Origin: CAYUVH01 sp964448135
GTDB taxonomy: Bacteria > Verrucomicrobiota > Verrucomicrobiia > Limisphaerales > UBA8199
NCBI GenBank assembly: GCA_964448135.1
Contig: CAYUVH010000062.1
Location: 1-43,237 of the forward strand
Length of the DNA stretch: 43,237 nt
Direction of reading: 5' to 3'
Position numbers and translations under genes: made by a program. The notes under the pieces were generated by a model that saw only the letters and a program-made list of their open reading frames with translations, had not been told where the DNA came from and did no database searches. Position 1 is the first letter of the stretch. Every line of letters begins with the position of its first letter. Positions 37,047-43,237 of the stretch are shown one piece after another.

Positions 37047-37275
37047 GTATCGGTTGCTCAAGGATCTCTGGTGCCGGGCCATGGGAACAGTGATGGAGCA
37101 GACGCGGTTTGTGGGCATGGACTTCAGCAACCCAGAAGTGGACCTGCAGAAGGTGGCCGAGGGGCTGGGCGCGCGCACCGTGGAAATCGCCCATTCTGAG
37201 ATGATCGCGGAAACTCTGGGCAATGCGTTCGATTATTGCGGCCCCAGTTTTATTACTGTTCGTCGCGAGCCTTGA
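36935..37275 (+). pseudogene. C-terminal remnant of a thiamine-pyrophosphate-dependent enzyme
   Basis: In the frame ending at 37275, the text RIPAIFICFVNNEYRLLK (from about 37009) is the TPP-binding NN motif of acetolactate-synthase/benzoylformate-decarboxylase-like enzymes. It is followed by the family's late block RFVGMDFSNPEVDLQKVAEG, then GPSFITVRREP and a stop. An in-frame TGA at 36982 closes the frame upstream, while the frame of the neighbouring open frame carries GPFQLGVM at the expected distance, so a frameshift near 36985 is likely. Only about 110 residues of a protein normally near 550 remain. The fragment probably has no activity of its own. Confidence 0.55.
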
Positions 37276-37323
37276 CGGCTGCCCGGCATCGGGGATTTGT
37301 GGCTGACCGTCCGGATACGTTTT

Positions 37324-37791
37324 ATGCACGCATACATTCTATGGATCGCAATGCTGGCCTACGCGCTTCACGTGGTCGAGGAGTACATGTTCGACTGGAA
37401 AGGCTGGGCCAACGCCGTCCTGAAACTCCCGGTTGACTGGATACATTTCGCGCTCGTCAACGGTGTGGTGGTCGTGCTTGGCGTTTCGTGTTCGGCAGTG
37501 GCCTGGAGTTTGCCGGCATTTTCGCTCTGCCTGCCGGCGCTGATGCTCATCAACGCGACTTTCATGCACGTGCTTCCCTTTTTTGTCACCAGAGGACGGT
37601 TTTCTCCGGGTTTGGGCACCGCCGTCCTGCTCTTTTATCCCATCGCCATCTGGTCTTATATCGGCGCCCATTCGGACGGCGTGCTTTCACTGCGAGTCGG
37701 GCTGCTTTCCTTTTTGATCGGCGCGGCGTTGATGGCATTTCCCATCGTCTTGCTCAAACTCCGTCTGCGACCCTATTTCAAGCAACAATGA
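37324..37791 (+). CDS. HXXEE-domain integral membrane protein
   Basis: The 155-residue protein from ATG 37324 has four or five hydrophobic helices. The first contains YALHVVEEYMFDW, the HxxEE motif that names this family (PF13787); a second His-containing block, INATFMHVLPFF, also fits. These are small membrane proteins with unknown function; the conserved His and Glu within the membrane suggest metal or proton handling. TTG 37297 adds nine residues and is less likely. It is directly upstream of two NHLP-leader-like genes, separated by only 11 bases from an in-frame ATG of the first. Confidence 0.82.
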   Translation: MHAYILWIAMLAYALHVVEEYMFDWKGWANAVLKLPVDWIHFALVNGVVVVLGVSCSAVAWSLPAFSLCLPALMLINATFMHVLPFFVTRGRFSPGLGTAVLLFYPIAIWSYIGAHSDGVLSLRVGLLSFLIGAALMAFPIVLLKLRLRPYFKQQ

Positions 37792-37859
37792 GGCCTCAAG
37801 TTATGAGAAAATAAACACGGGAACGCGCGCCGATAGAAAAAGCCTGGCAGGATCCGGAC

Positions 37860-38132
37860 TTGTGTCGCCTGATGGAACACGATCCGAAAGCGGCTCTCAA
37901 AGTCTCGGGAGTTACAGTGCCCGACCGCGTTAATCTCAAAATTCGGATGCAGCGACGAGACACCCTTTATTTCGTCATCCCGCCGCTGGCCAGGCATCCG
38001 GAGGACGCCATCGCGGTCATCAACCAGATGGATCTCTGGCAGAGCGCCGATTTGTTCTGCTGGATCATGCGGCAAGCACTCCAGCTCGAACTACTGGCCA
38101 TGCGCCAGGCCTATCGAACAGATCATCCATGA
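37860..38132 (+). CDS. NHLP-leader-like peptide (possible RiPP precursor), start uncertain
   Basis: The frame reads KAWQDPDLCRLMEHDPKAAL, then GVTVPDRVNLKIRM and DTLYFVIPP. This is the pattern of the nitrile-hydratase-alpha-like leader (NHLP, TIGR03793): AWxDPxxxxxLxxDPKAALxxxGxxxP, followed by DTLYxVxPP. NHLP leaders belong to precursors of ribosomally made modified peptides. TTG 37860 has AGGA seven bases upstream and is the only standard start in the open frame, but it cuts off the conserved AWxDP part. The in-frame ATG at 37803 is followed by TAA at 37812. The frame continues past the leader for about 50 residues (LWQSADLFCWIMRQALQLEL) with no Gly-Gly cleavage site. The stop overlaps the next ATG by ATGA. 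Family match is by eye and fairly strong; function is inferred. Confidence 0.55.
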   Translation: MCRLMEHDPKAALKVSGVTVPDRVNLKIRMQRRDTLYFVIPPLARHPEDAIAVINQMDLWQSADLFCWIMRQALQLELLAMRQAYRTDHP

Positions 38133-38398
38133 AGATCCCCAGGACATTGTCAAACACGCACTACAACAGAATCCGCAGTTATCCGGCCCTGCGGCAGCGC
38201 CTGATTGACAATGTAATCGCCGGATTGAAGGAGCTTTTCGGCTCGATGCCCGAGGGAAGCTATCGCGTCGAAGTCATTCCGCGGGAACCCGACACAATCA
38301 CTATCGTGCTGCCCACGCCCGCCGATGGCGAGGTGAGCGATGCGGCCAGTATGCCGACGCGAGCCATGACGCAACGGCCACGACCAGACCTGTGCTGA
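38129..38398 (+). CDS. Second NHLP-leader-like peptide, coupled to the first
   Basis: The 89-residue protein starts at ATG 38129, overlapping the previous stop. The central part RQRLIDNVIAGLKELFGSMP, then YRVEVIPREPDTITIVLPTP and GEVSD, follows the NHLP-leader layout: a degenerate LxxNPxxxLKELxG, then dTxxxVLP and ELSD just before the core. In this frame the C-terminus is short and ends DLC. A different frame that is open from before 38341 to 38511 encodes a Thr- and Val-rich stretch (PVLTTAVCALILSSIQYATT) more like NHLP cores, so a one-base frameshift near 38344 is possible. It may be a true precursor or a decaying one. No LanM, YcaO, radical SAM enzyme or NHLM transporter is seen nearby. 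Confidence 0.5.
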   Translation: MKIPRTLSNTHYNRIRSYPALRQRLIDNVIAGLKELFGSMPEGSYRVEVIPREPDTITIVLPTPADGEVSDAASMPTRAMTQRPRPDLC

Positions 38399-38459
38399 CT
38401 ACTGCGGTGTGCGCGCTCATTTTATCCAGCATTCAATATGCGACAACAGTTCGTATATC

Positions 38460-38640
38460 GCAATGGCAAGCCTTGACGGAGGGGGGTGAGGTTGTAGTGG
38501 CGGGGTCGTAGGTCAAGCCGAGGATCTTGGTATTGGCGTTGGTCGCTTAGGGGATGCGTCCAGCGGGGTTCCGGGCGTAGGTGGTCGGATGGCCAATTGG
38601 TGCGGTTGGGGAAAGCGTGACGGTTTGGTTTTGGGGAAAT
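38460..38640 (-). pseudogene. Possible RHS/YD-repeat remnant
   Basis: Read on the minus strand, the region gives HPTTYARNPAGRIP, a stop, then ATNANTKILGLTYDPATTTS in the same frame. This resembles one and a half RHS/YD repeats (YxxxGRIxxxTDANxxxxxxTYDPxGNLTS). With an in-frame TAA and only about 60 codons of similarity, it would be a fragment of a large RHS protein. It ends against the 27-bp inverted repeat. The match is weak and by eye. Confidence 0.3.
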
Positions 38641-38712
38641 AGTCTCTCCTTTCTCGGTTCATTTCGGCGCGCTTTGAAGGGCGCACCGAAATGAACCGAA
38701 AAAGGAGAGACT
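38641..38712. repeat. Long 27-bp inverted repeat (hairpin)
   Basis: Arms 38641-38667 and 38686-38712 are complementary over 27 bases with one mismatch (left arm begins AGTCTCTCCTTTCTCGG). The 18-base middle contains a further GCGC/GCGC pairing, so the hairpin stem can be over 30 bp. Both arms are flanked by G-rich, T-poor DNA, so it is not a standard terminator. It could be a small mobile-element end pair, an RNA structure or a recombination scar. Confidence 0.85.
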
Positions 38713-38731
38713 GGTGGGGTGGGGCGGTTTT

Positions 38732-39030
38732 CCCAACGTTCGAAACGTTGGGCTATTATCGTGCAGTCCCTAAGGGACGCGTGAAGAGGCGGCATTGCCG
38801 GTGGGAAAGAGGGCTGACTCTTGCGGCCAGGGAGGCGGATCTGAGAGTCCTCACATTCCTGAGGACGGGGCAAGGTGGGGAATAGACGCCCATTGCATGA
38901 GCGAACGGACGACTCGAGCCAGTAAATGGAAGGGATTTCGCCCTTACAGGGCTCGCTGATTGGTTCGACGTTATTTCCCGGGCCTTCAGCCCGGGCTGTC
39001 ACATTACGAGCTTTCAGCCCGAAGTAATTT
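38732..39030. repeat. Chain of short palindromes (interspersed-repeat-like element)
   Basis: Perfect palindromes follow each other: CCCAACGTT-CGA-AACGTTGGG (38732-38752), GTCCCTAAGGGAC (38766-38778), GCCCT-TAC-AGGGC (38940-38952) and CCCGGGC-CTTCA-GCCCGGG (38977-38995), with a further TTTCAGCCCGAAG at about 39012. Elements with this order of words (AACGTTGGGCTA, CCCTAAGGGAC, CCTTCAGCCCGGG) recur between genes in Verrucomicrobia and Planctomycetes, from memory. No gene is seen in this stretch. Confidence 0.6.
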
Positions 39031-39046
39031 GCTGTCAACGCCGTCC

Positions 39047-40696
39047 TCAGCTCTTGCCCCGGAACTTCTCCCACAGCGTCGGCTTATAGGCGAAGCGTTG
39101 CGCGGCCATCGTGCGGAACTTCGTCAGTAAGGACTGTCGGGCCTGGAGGCCGAAGCCCAGATCCGTGGCTACGCTGAGGCCGATCCAGAGGAGGAGGAAG
39201 AACTTGGAACCGGGTTCCCAGGTGAACTGGAGGTTGACCAGGAGCACGAGCAAGCCCACGGCGGCCATGACGATCCAGGGCCAGATGAGAATCCGCACTT
39301 TCGTGGCGCGGCTGGCACGGGCAGGGCTGGAGGCTTTCAGGGCCTGCCACATGCCCACCCAGAATAAACCCATCAAATCGGCCACTTGCAGAAAGATGAG
39401 TCCGCCGAAGAAGAGTATCCAATCGAGTTTGTCCTCGCGGTCCATCTCGGAGAGGGGCGCGAACATGAACACGACTTCCACCGCCATGATCAACAGGAGC
39501 GGGCCCAGGAACTGCCTGCGCAAGGCCAGCCACTGGCCGCGGACGATTTCGCGTTCGGTGAGGCTGGTGGAGAGGATGAGTTCCAAGCTGCCGGAGTGGT
39601 GGTCTTCGGCGAGCTGGCGGACGGTTTCCGAGGCGAACCACTGTTTGAGAAAGAGGTTGAGCAGCGCCGCGGTGAGGATGTAGTTGGGTTCGCCCAGCCA
39701 ATCGCGACGGTATTTGGCCAGCCCCCACAGCCATAAACAGGTGGCGATGCCGAGCAGCAGCCAGACGAACGCCGGTTTGTAGCGCGGCCGCGCGGCCAGC
39801 CAGCTAAAGGCGTTCATTGAGAGCAAACGCCGGCGGAAGGACTGGCGGTCCGCGGGCGAGCCATGGGTCCAGGAATACCAGCGCTGGCCCCAGCGGGCCT
39901 TGCGCGTTCCCGAGGGGCGGTCCTGCCAGGAGCGCGGGACGATGAAGCAGGAGAAGATCAACAAAACCCAGGCGGAAGCATGAATGACGCCCAGCGAGCG
40001 CCAGAACGAAGTGGCTCCGTACCAGCCCTTGGTGGTGTAGTTGGTGTCGAACGCGGCGATGAAGGTGAAGACGGAACTGGGGAGGTAGAACCAATTTTCC
40101 ATGCCCGTGAGTTTTTGGTGAAAGCGCAGCCAGGAGCCGACGAAGGGCAGAAAGGCATTCGCCACCAGCAGCAGGATCAGGGTCACCGCCACGGCGGAGC
40201 GCGCGGATTTGCTCAGGGCGGAAACAAACATGCCCACGGCGAGGGAGAAGAACAGGGAGTTGAGAATCACCAGGGCCATGCGGCCGAATTCCGCGGGGGC
40301 TACTCCACCCATCAACAGCGGAAGGGCCAGCATCGGGACCACGGCCAGCAGGCCGTACAGTGCGTGCATGGAGGTCGCGGCCAGTTTGCCGATCACGACG
40401 TCGTAGCCGCGCAGGTCGGTGAGGAACAGCAGGCCGAGGGTGCCTTCGCGCTTTTCCCAGCTCAGGCAGTCGGAGGTGGATTGCACCCCGGCGAGGAGGC
40501 CGTAGAGCAATGCGCCGGCGGTCATGGTGCCGAAGAGGCCCAGGGAGATTTCCTGGGGATTAGCGGAGCGCATCAGCAGGAGACAGGCTGCGCCGCCGAT
40601 CAGAATCAGGAACGCGGCTCCCGAGCGCCGCCAATACGTGGCCGACCGCCGCGCGGTTACGCGCAGTTCCCGACCGACTATCGGCAGCACATTCAT
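39047..40696 (-). CDS. ABC-2-type transporter permease protein (paralogue 2)
   Basis: The 549-residue membrane protein begins NVLPIVGRELRVTARRSATYW, an opening shared with the next gene (VVERELRVAARRRSTYW). The block SWEKREGTLGLLFLTDLRGYDVVIGKL, shared with the paralogue and typical of Verrucomicrobial ABC-2 permeases, lies near residue 80-105. About six hydrophobic helices in each half suggest a fused or two-lobed permease of 10-12 helices. It would act with an ABC ATPase that is not in the window. It is 126 bases downstream of the paralogue on the same strand, so an operon is likely. Substrate unknown. Confidence 0.8.
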   Translation of the reverse strand: MNVLPIVGRELRVTARRSATYWRRSGAAFLILIGGAACLLLMRSANPQEISLGLFGTMTAGALLYGLLAGVQSTSDCLSWEKREGTLGLLFLTDLRGYDVVIGKLAATSMHALYGLLAVVPMLALPLLMGGVAPAEFGRMALVILNSLFFSLAVGMFVSALSKSARSAVAVTLILLLVANAFLPFVGSWLRFHQKLTGMENWFYLPSSVFTFIAAFDTNYTTKGWYGATSFWRSLGVIHASAWVLLIFSCFIVPRSWQDRPSGTRKARWGQRWYSWTHGSPADRQSFRRRLLSMNAFSWLAARPRYKPAFVWLLLGIATCLWLWGLAKYRRDWLGEPNYILTAALLNLFLKQWFASETVRQLAEDHHSGSLELILSTSLTEREIVRGQWLALRRQFLGPLLLIMAVEVVFMFAPLSEMDREDKLDWILFFGGLIFLQVADLMGLFWVGMWQALKASSPARASRATKVRILIWPWIVMAAVGLLVLLVNLQFTWEPGSKFFLLLWIGLSVATDLGFGLQARQSLLTKFRTMAAQRFAYKPTLWEKFRGKS

Positions 40697-40749
40697 GATT
40701 TTTTTGGTGCCTATACGGCTTGTTGATAAGAATGAATTTGCGAATCTGC

Positions 40750-40769
40750 GGACGCGCGGCAGCGCGTCC
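40750..40769. repeat. Short palindrome between the two permease genes
   Basis: GGACGCGC (40750-40757), loop GGCA, GCGCGTCC (40762-40769), followed by CTACCAGG. It is a perfect 8-bp stem and may be a transcript-stabilising hairpin or a member of a dispersed repeat. It lacks a T-run on either strand. Confidence 0.6.
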
Positions 40770-40822
40770 CTACCAGGCGGCCATAGTCAACAAACCGGAT
40801 AAGCATGACTGTTTTTATTCCT

Positions 40823-42544
40823 TTACGACGCCTGCGGCAGCGGAGGCGGCGGAGTTATGACCGGGGGCGCAATCCGCGCGTTCAATGAGCGCAAGCCGGT
40901 TTGACTGAATAACACCTGGTCCCGGAAAGAGTTGCTGAACCTCCGGCGCGCCCAAAGAATGAAAAGCGCATCTTTCGCCAACGTCAAGAGCGCCGAGAGC
41001 GCGGCCATGATCACGGGAAAGCTCGCGAGCCAGGCCGGGCTGGTGCTGCCGGCGTTGGACCGCATGATCGGCATCAGGACGATCGCGGAAATCATGGACG
41101 AGGCAATCATGATTACAATCCACGGAATGAGCTGAACCAGGAGGAGCGTCTTTACGGTGGCGAGACTGGAATTTTTGGACGTCAGACCGGCCCACATCCC
41201 GTACCAGGCGACCGCCGCAAGATTGGCCAGGGTCGCGACCGCGCCAAGGATGGCGATCCCGATGGCGGCCCATTGGCTGGCCCCTTTGCCGCCCATATTA
41301 CCCGCCATCGTGCTCCACGTGGTGAACTGGCTTATGCAGACACCGGCCGCGCTGCCGGCCACCACGAGTACCATGGGCAGGGCAAACATCCGCAACATCG
41401 CCCGCCATTGGCCGCGGATGATGTCCGCCGCGGGCAGGGGAGTCTCGAGCAGCATTTCGATCAACCCGCTCCGCCGCGCTTCAATGAAGAAGCGGTTCGC
41501 CTGCGAGGCCGTCCAGAAATAGAACAGCAGGAGGCAAAGGGTGTTCAACGAGCTGAAGGCGTAGACCAGGAATTGATTCGACGCGTCGCGGAACTGATAC
41601 ACTTGAACGGCCGTGACCAATAGTGCCAGCGCCCAAACGCCGAAACTCTGCCACCGTTCCCGGCAAACGAGCCATAGCACGGGATCGCTGGACAACAATC
41701 GCCGCCTCAAGGAGAGGCGCCGCTCTTCACCTCCGTAAGTGAGGTTGTAGTGCCAGCCGCGCTTTTGCGAAACGGCCTTTTCCGATTTTGCCTGCCAGGT
41801 CCTGGGCACCAGCCAGCACGCGGCGGCGAACAAAAGCCAGCCAATCAGATGACTGATGCCCAGCGATTTCCAGAACGGCGCGGGTATCCACGCACTCGCC
41901 AGCTTGAACGCGGTAAAGGGACTGGTGGCCGCGAATCCGGGAGGCGTGGGCCCGGTTTTGAAAAAGAGAACGAGCGAATCCAGCAGGGGCCCGCCGAAGA
42001 CCAGCGCCAGCGTGAGAAACAGCGTGCCGGTCATGGTGCGCTGCGAATCGTAGCTGAGGGTGGAAACCAGCAAACCGACCGCGAGCGAGCAGAAAAGCGC
42101 GTTCAAAAGCGCCAGGGACGTTTTGAACAATTGCATTCCGCTCGGACCACCCAGCAGCAAGGTCAACGCCACCACGGGAAAGAGCGAAAGCAGCGCGTAG
42201 CTGGCGCGGAGCGAGGTGGAAAACAATTTGCCCGCGGCCACATCCAGCCCGCGTAGATCCGTCAGGAAAAGAAAGCCAAGCGTGCCCTCGCGCTTCTCGA
42301 CACTGATTGAATCGGAGGTGAGCACCAAACCCGCGGCGAGCACCACCCAGAAGGACGCCCACATCAGGAACCAGAAGAGGGGTTCGCCCAGCCCGGCGCT
42401 GGAGCGCGTCCAGATGGCGGAAAGGAGCATGTAAATCCCGCCGGAAATCAACCCGAGGATGGCGGGGATGGTGCGAAACCAGTACGTGCTGCGCCGGCGC
42501 GCAGCCACCCGTAGTTCTCGCTCCACTACCGGTAACAGAATCAT
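40823..42544 (-). CDS. ABC-2-type transporter permease protein (paralogue 1)
   Basis: The 573-residue membrane protein from ATG 42544 begins ILLPVVERELRVAARRRSTY and carries SVEKREGTLGFLFLTDLRGLDVAAGKL near residue 83, as in its downstream paralogue. Helices are clear at FWVVLAAGLVL, LLSLFPVVALTLLL, LNALFCSLAVGLLVSTL, LIGWLLFAAACWLV and several in the C-terminal half. A Pro-rich tail (ITPPPPLPQAS) ends it. It is likely half of a heterodimeric exporter with the second protein. The usual ATPase gene is missing on either side: the next gene upstream is divergent and encodes a CBM48 protein. Confidence 0.8.
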   Translation of the reverse strand: MILLPVVERELRVAARRRSTYWFRTIPAILGLISGGIYMLLSAIWTRSSAGLGEPLFWFLMWASFWVVLAAGLVLTSDSISVEKREGTLGFLFLTDLRGLDVAAGKLFSTSLRASYALLSLFPVVALTLLLGGPSGMQLFKTSLALLNALFCSLAVGLLVSTLSYDSQRTMTGTLFLTLALVFGGPLLDSLVLFFKTGPTPPGFAATSPFTAFKLASAWIPAPFWKSLGISHLIGWLLFAAACWLVPRTWQAKSEKAVSQKRGWHYNLTYGGEERRLSLRRRLLSSDPVLWLVCRERWQSFGVWALALLVTAVQVYQFRDASNQFLVYAFSSLNTLCLLLFYFWTASQANRFFIEARRSGLIEMLLETPLPAADIIRGQWRAMLRMFALPMVLVVAGSAAGVCISQFTTWSTMAGNMGGKGASQWAAIGIAILGAVATLANLAAVAWYGMWAGLTSKNSSLATVKTLLLVQLIPWIVIMIASSMISAIVLMPIMRSNAGSTSPAWLASFPVIMAALSALLTLAKDALFILWARRRFSNSFRDQVLFSQTGLRSLNARIAPPVITPPPPLPQAS

Positions 42545-42715
42545 CCGCGCGGATTATTTCAACAAAGGGGCGAATTGCAATGGATTCCAAGTCAAACATT
42601 CTCCCGGCGCTTCGAACGAGGGCGCGAAAGGGCTTGTCGAATATAGTGGCGCTTCGTTCGCCTGGCGGGCGGAGCGCTTTTGTCAGTGTTAACCTAAAAC
42701 AGAAAGCGAACAGTT
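42545..42715. other. Divergent intergenic region, permease and CBM48 genes
   Basis: 171 bases that must hold promoters for both directions. AGAAAGCG lies about 10 bases before the CBM48 start and may act as ribosome site. No clear -35/-10 pair was chosen. Confidence 0.3.
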
Positions 42716-42994
42716 ATGGAATACGAACATTCCGGCAGACCGCAAACGTTCTCCTTCACCGCGCCCACGGCCCGGAGCGTGCAGTTGGTGGGGGATTTCA
42801 CGGGGTGGAAGAGCCATCCCATCCCGCTTCACAAAGGCCGCGAAGGGACGTGGCGAGCGACCGTGGCCCTGGATCCTGGCCAGCATCGCTACCGCTTCCT
42901 CGTGGACGGCGAATGGCGCGACGATCCCGATTGCCAGATCCGCGTGGCGAATCCCTATGGTACGGAGGATGACATCCGGCAGGTAACGGCCTAA
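42716..42994 (+). CDS. Stand-alone CBM48/isoamylase N-terminal (glycogen-binding) domain protein
   Basis: The 92-residue protein is a single CBM48/AMPK-type glycogen-binding domain: FSFTAPTARSVQLVGDFTGW (about 12-31), then PIPLHKGREGTWRATVALDPG, YRFLVDGEWRDDPD and VANPYGTEDD. The conserved Trp and Lys or Arg residues for glucan binding are present (GDFTGWK, YRFLVDGEW). There is no catalytic domain or signal peptide, so it is a small cytoplasmic binding or regulatory protein, perhaps for glycogen metabolism. It is followed by a terminator and stands alone. Confidence 0.9.
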   Translation: MEYEHSGRPQTFSFTAPTARSVQLVGDFTGWKSHPIPLHKGREGTWRATVALDPGQHRYRFLVDGEWRDDPDCQIRVANPYGTEDDIRQVTA

Positions 42995-43016
42995 ATGCAA
43001 ATCGTAATCTCACGGG

Positions 43017-43059
43017 GAATCCGCTGAAGCAGGCGTGGCGGATTCTCCGCTTTGTTTTG
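43017..43059 (+). terminator. Intrinsic terminator of CBM48 gene
   Basis: GAATCCGC (43017-43024) pairs perfectly with GCGGATTC (43038-43045), with a 13-base loop, and is followed after a few bases by TTTGTTTTG. It lies 22 bases past the CBM48 stop. The T-run is a little distant from the stem, so confidence is moderate. Confidence 0.6.
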
Positions 43060-43237
43060 CGAATTTGGCTCCCGGTCATGGGTGATTTAGTTAGAAAGAA
43101 AGGCGGTTAACGAAGCGGAACGATTCAGTTAGAGGAGAGGCCCGCCCCCACCCCAAACCACAACCCCACGAGAGGGCGAGCGGTTCGGTGGCCGCCCACA
43201 AAATTAACCTTAAGTCGCGTTAATACACACACGGTAG
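43060..43237. other. Window end, no gene recognised
   Basis: The last 178 bases contain a C-rich stretch (around 43139-43175) and no frame with protein character. A gene may begin beyond the window. Confidence 0.3.

Noticed and set aside
38547..39074. 175-codon minus-strand frame across the palindrome chain
   Set aside because: It runs through palindromes and the long hairpin; only the last 25 codons look protein-like and are covered by the possible RHS remnant.

Overview
The window looks like chromosomal DNA of a high-GC Verrucomicrobiota bacterium, probably of the Pedosphaera/Limisphaerales type. This is inferred from gene content, not from a search. The signs are a GFTLIELLVVIAIIAIL-type pseudopilin, very large secreted proteins built from NHL, Ig-like and RCC1 repeats, large PAS/GAF kinases, and intergenic spacers full of heptamer repeats and short palindromes. 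No rRNA, tRNA, CRISPR array, integrase or transposase is visible.

Layout. 1-1.9 kb (minus): a partial membrane-anchored protein and a MidA/NDUFAF7-type methyltransferase. 1.95-7.7 kb (plus): a compact run of two PilT-family ATPases, a degenerate receiver-like protein, a lipoprotein, an S41 C-terminal processing protease and TsaD. 7.7-11.7 kb: a stand-alone receiver protein (minus) divergent from a histidine kinase and an NtrC-type sigma54 activator (plus). 12-16.4 kb: hisH (minus), a 750-base repeat-rich spacer, a large PAS/GAF histidine kinase, and rpsT with a clear promoter and terminator. 16.5-25.0 kb (minus): three secreted proteins in apparent transcription order, namely an N-acetylmuramoyl-L-alanine amidase with Ig and RCC1 repeats, a GH20 beta-hexosaminidase, and a 1299-residue NHL/Ig/RCC1 protein. 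The first and third share the same C-terminal module. 25.2-27.8 kb (minus): a pseudopilin, a membrane-anchored protein and a secreted beta-propeller, joined by ATGA overlaps. 28-36.2 kb: a family 2 glycosyltransferase, a sigma70-family factor, apt, an 11-TPR protein, a PAP2-GT39 fusion, an OGG-like glycosylase and comB.

36.2-39.0 kb is an accessory and partly decayed stretch. It holds a repeat-rich T-rich spacer, a C-terminal remnant of a thiamine-pyrophosphate enzyme, an HXXEE membrane protein, and two overlapping small genes that resemble NHLP (nitrile-hydratase-like leader peptide) precursors of ribosomal peptide natural products. After these come a possible RHS-repeat remnant, a 27-bp inverted repeat and a chain of palindromes. 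This is the most unusual part of the window. No modifying enzyme or exporter is visible beside the peptides, and both show signs of start-codon or frame damage.

39.0-43.2 kb: two paralogous ABC-2-type permease proteins (minus) without an ATPase in view, then a stand-alone CBM48 domain protein (plus) with a terminator.

Functional themes are type IV pilus retraction, cell-envelope and peptidoglycan or amino-sugar processing by secreted repeat proteins, two-component signalling with sigma54 output, and core housekeeping (tsaD, rpsT, apt, hisH). All function calls rest on reading motifs by eye.
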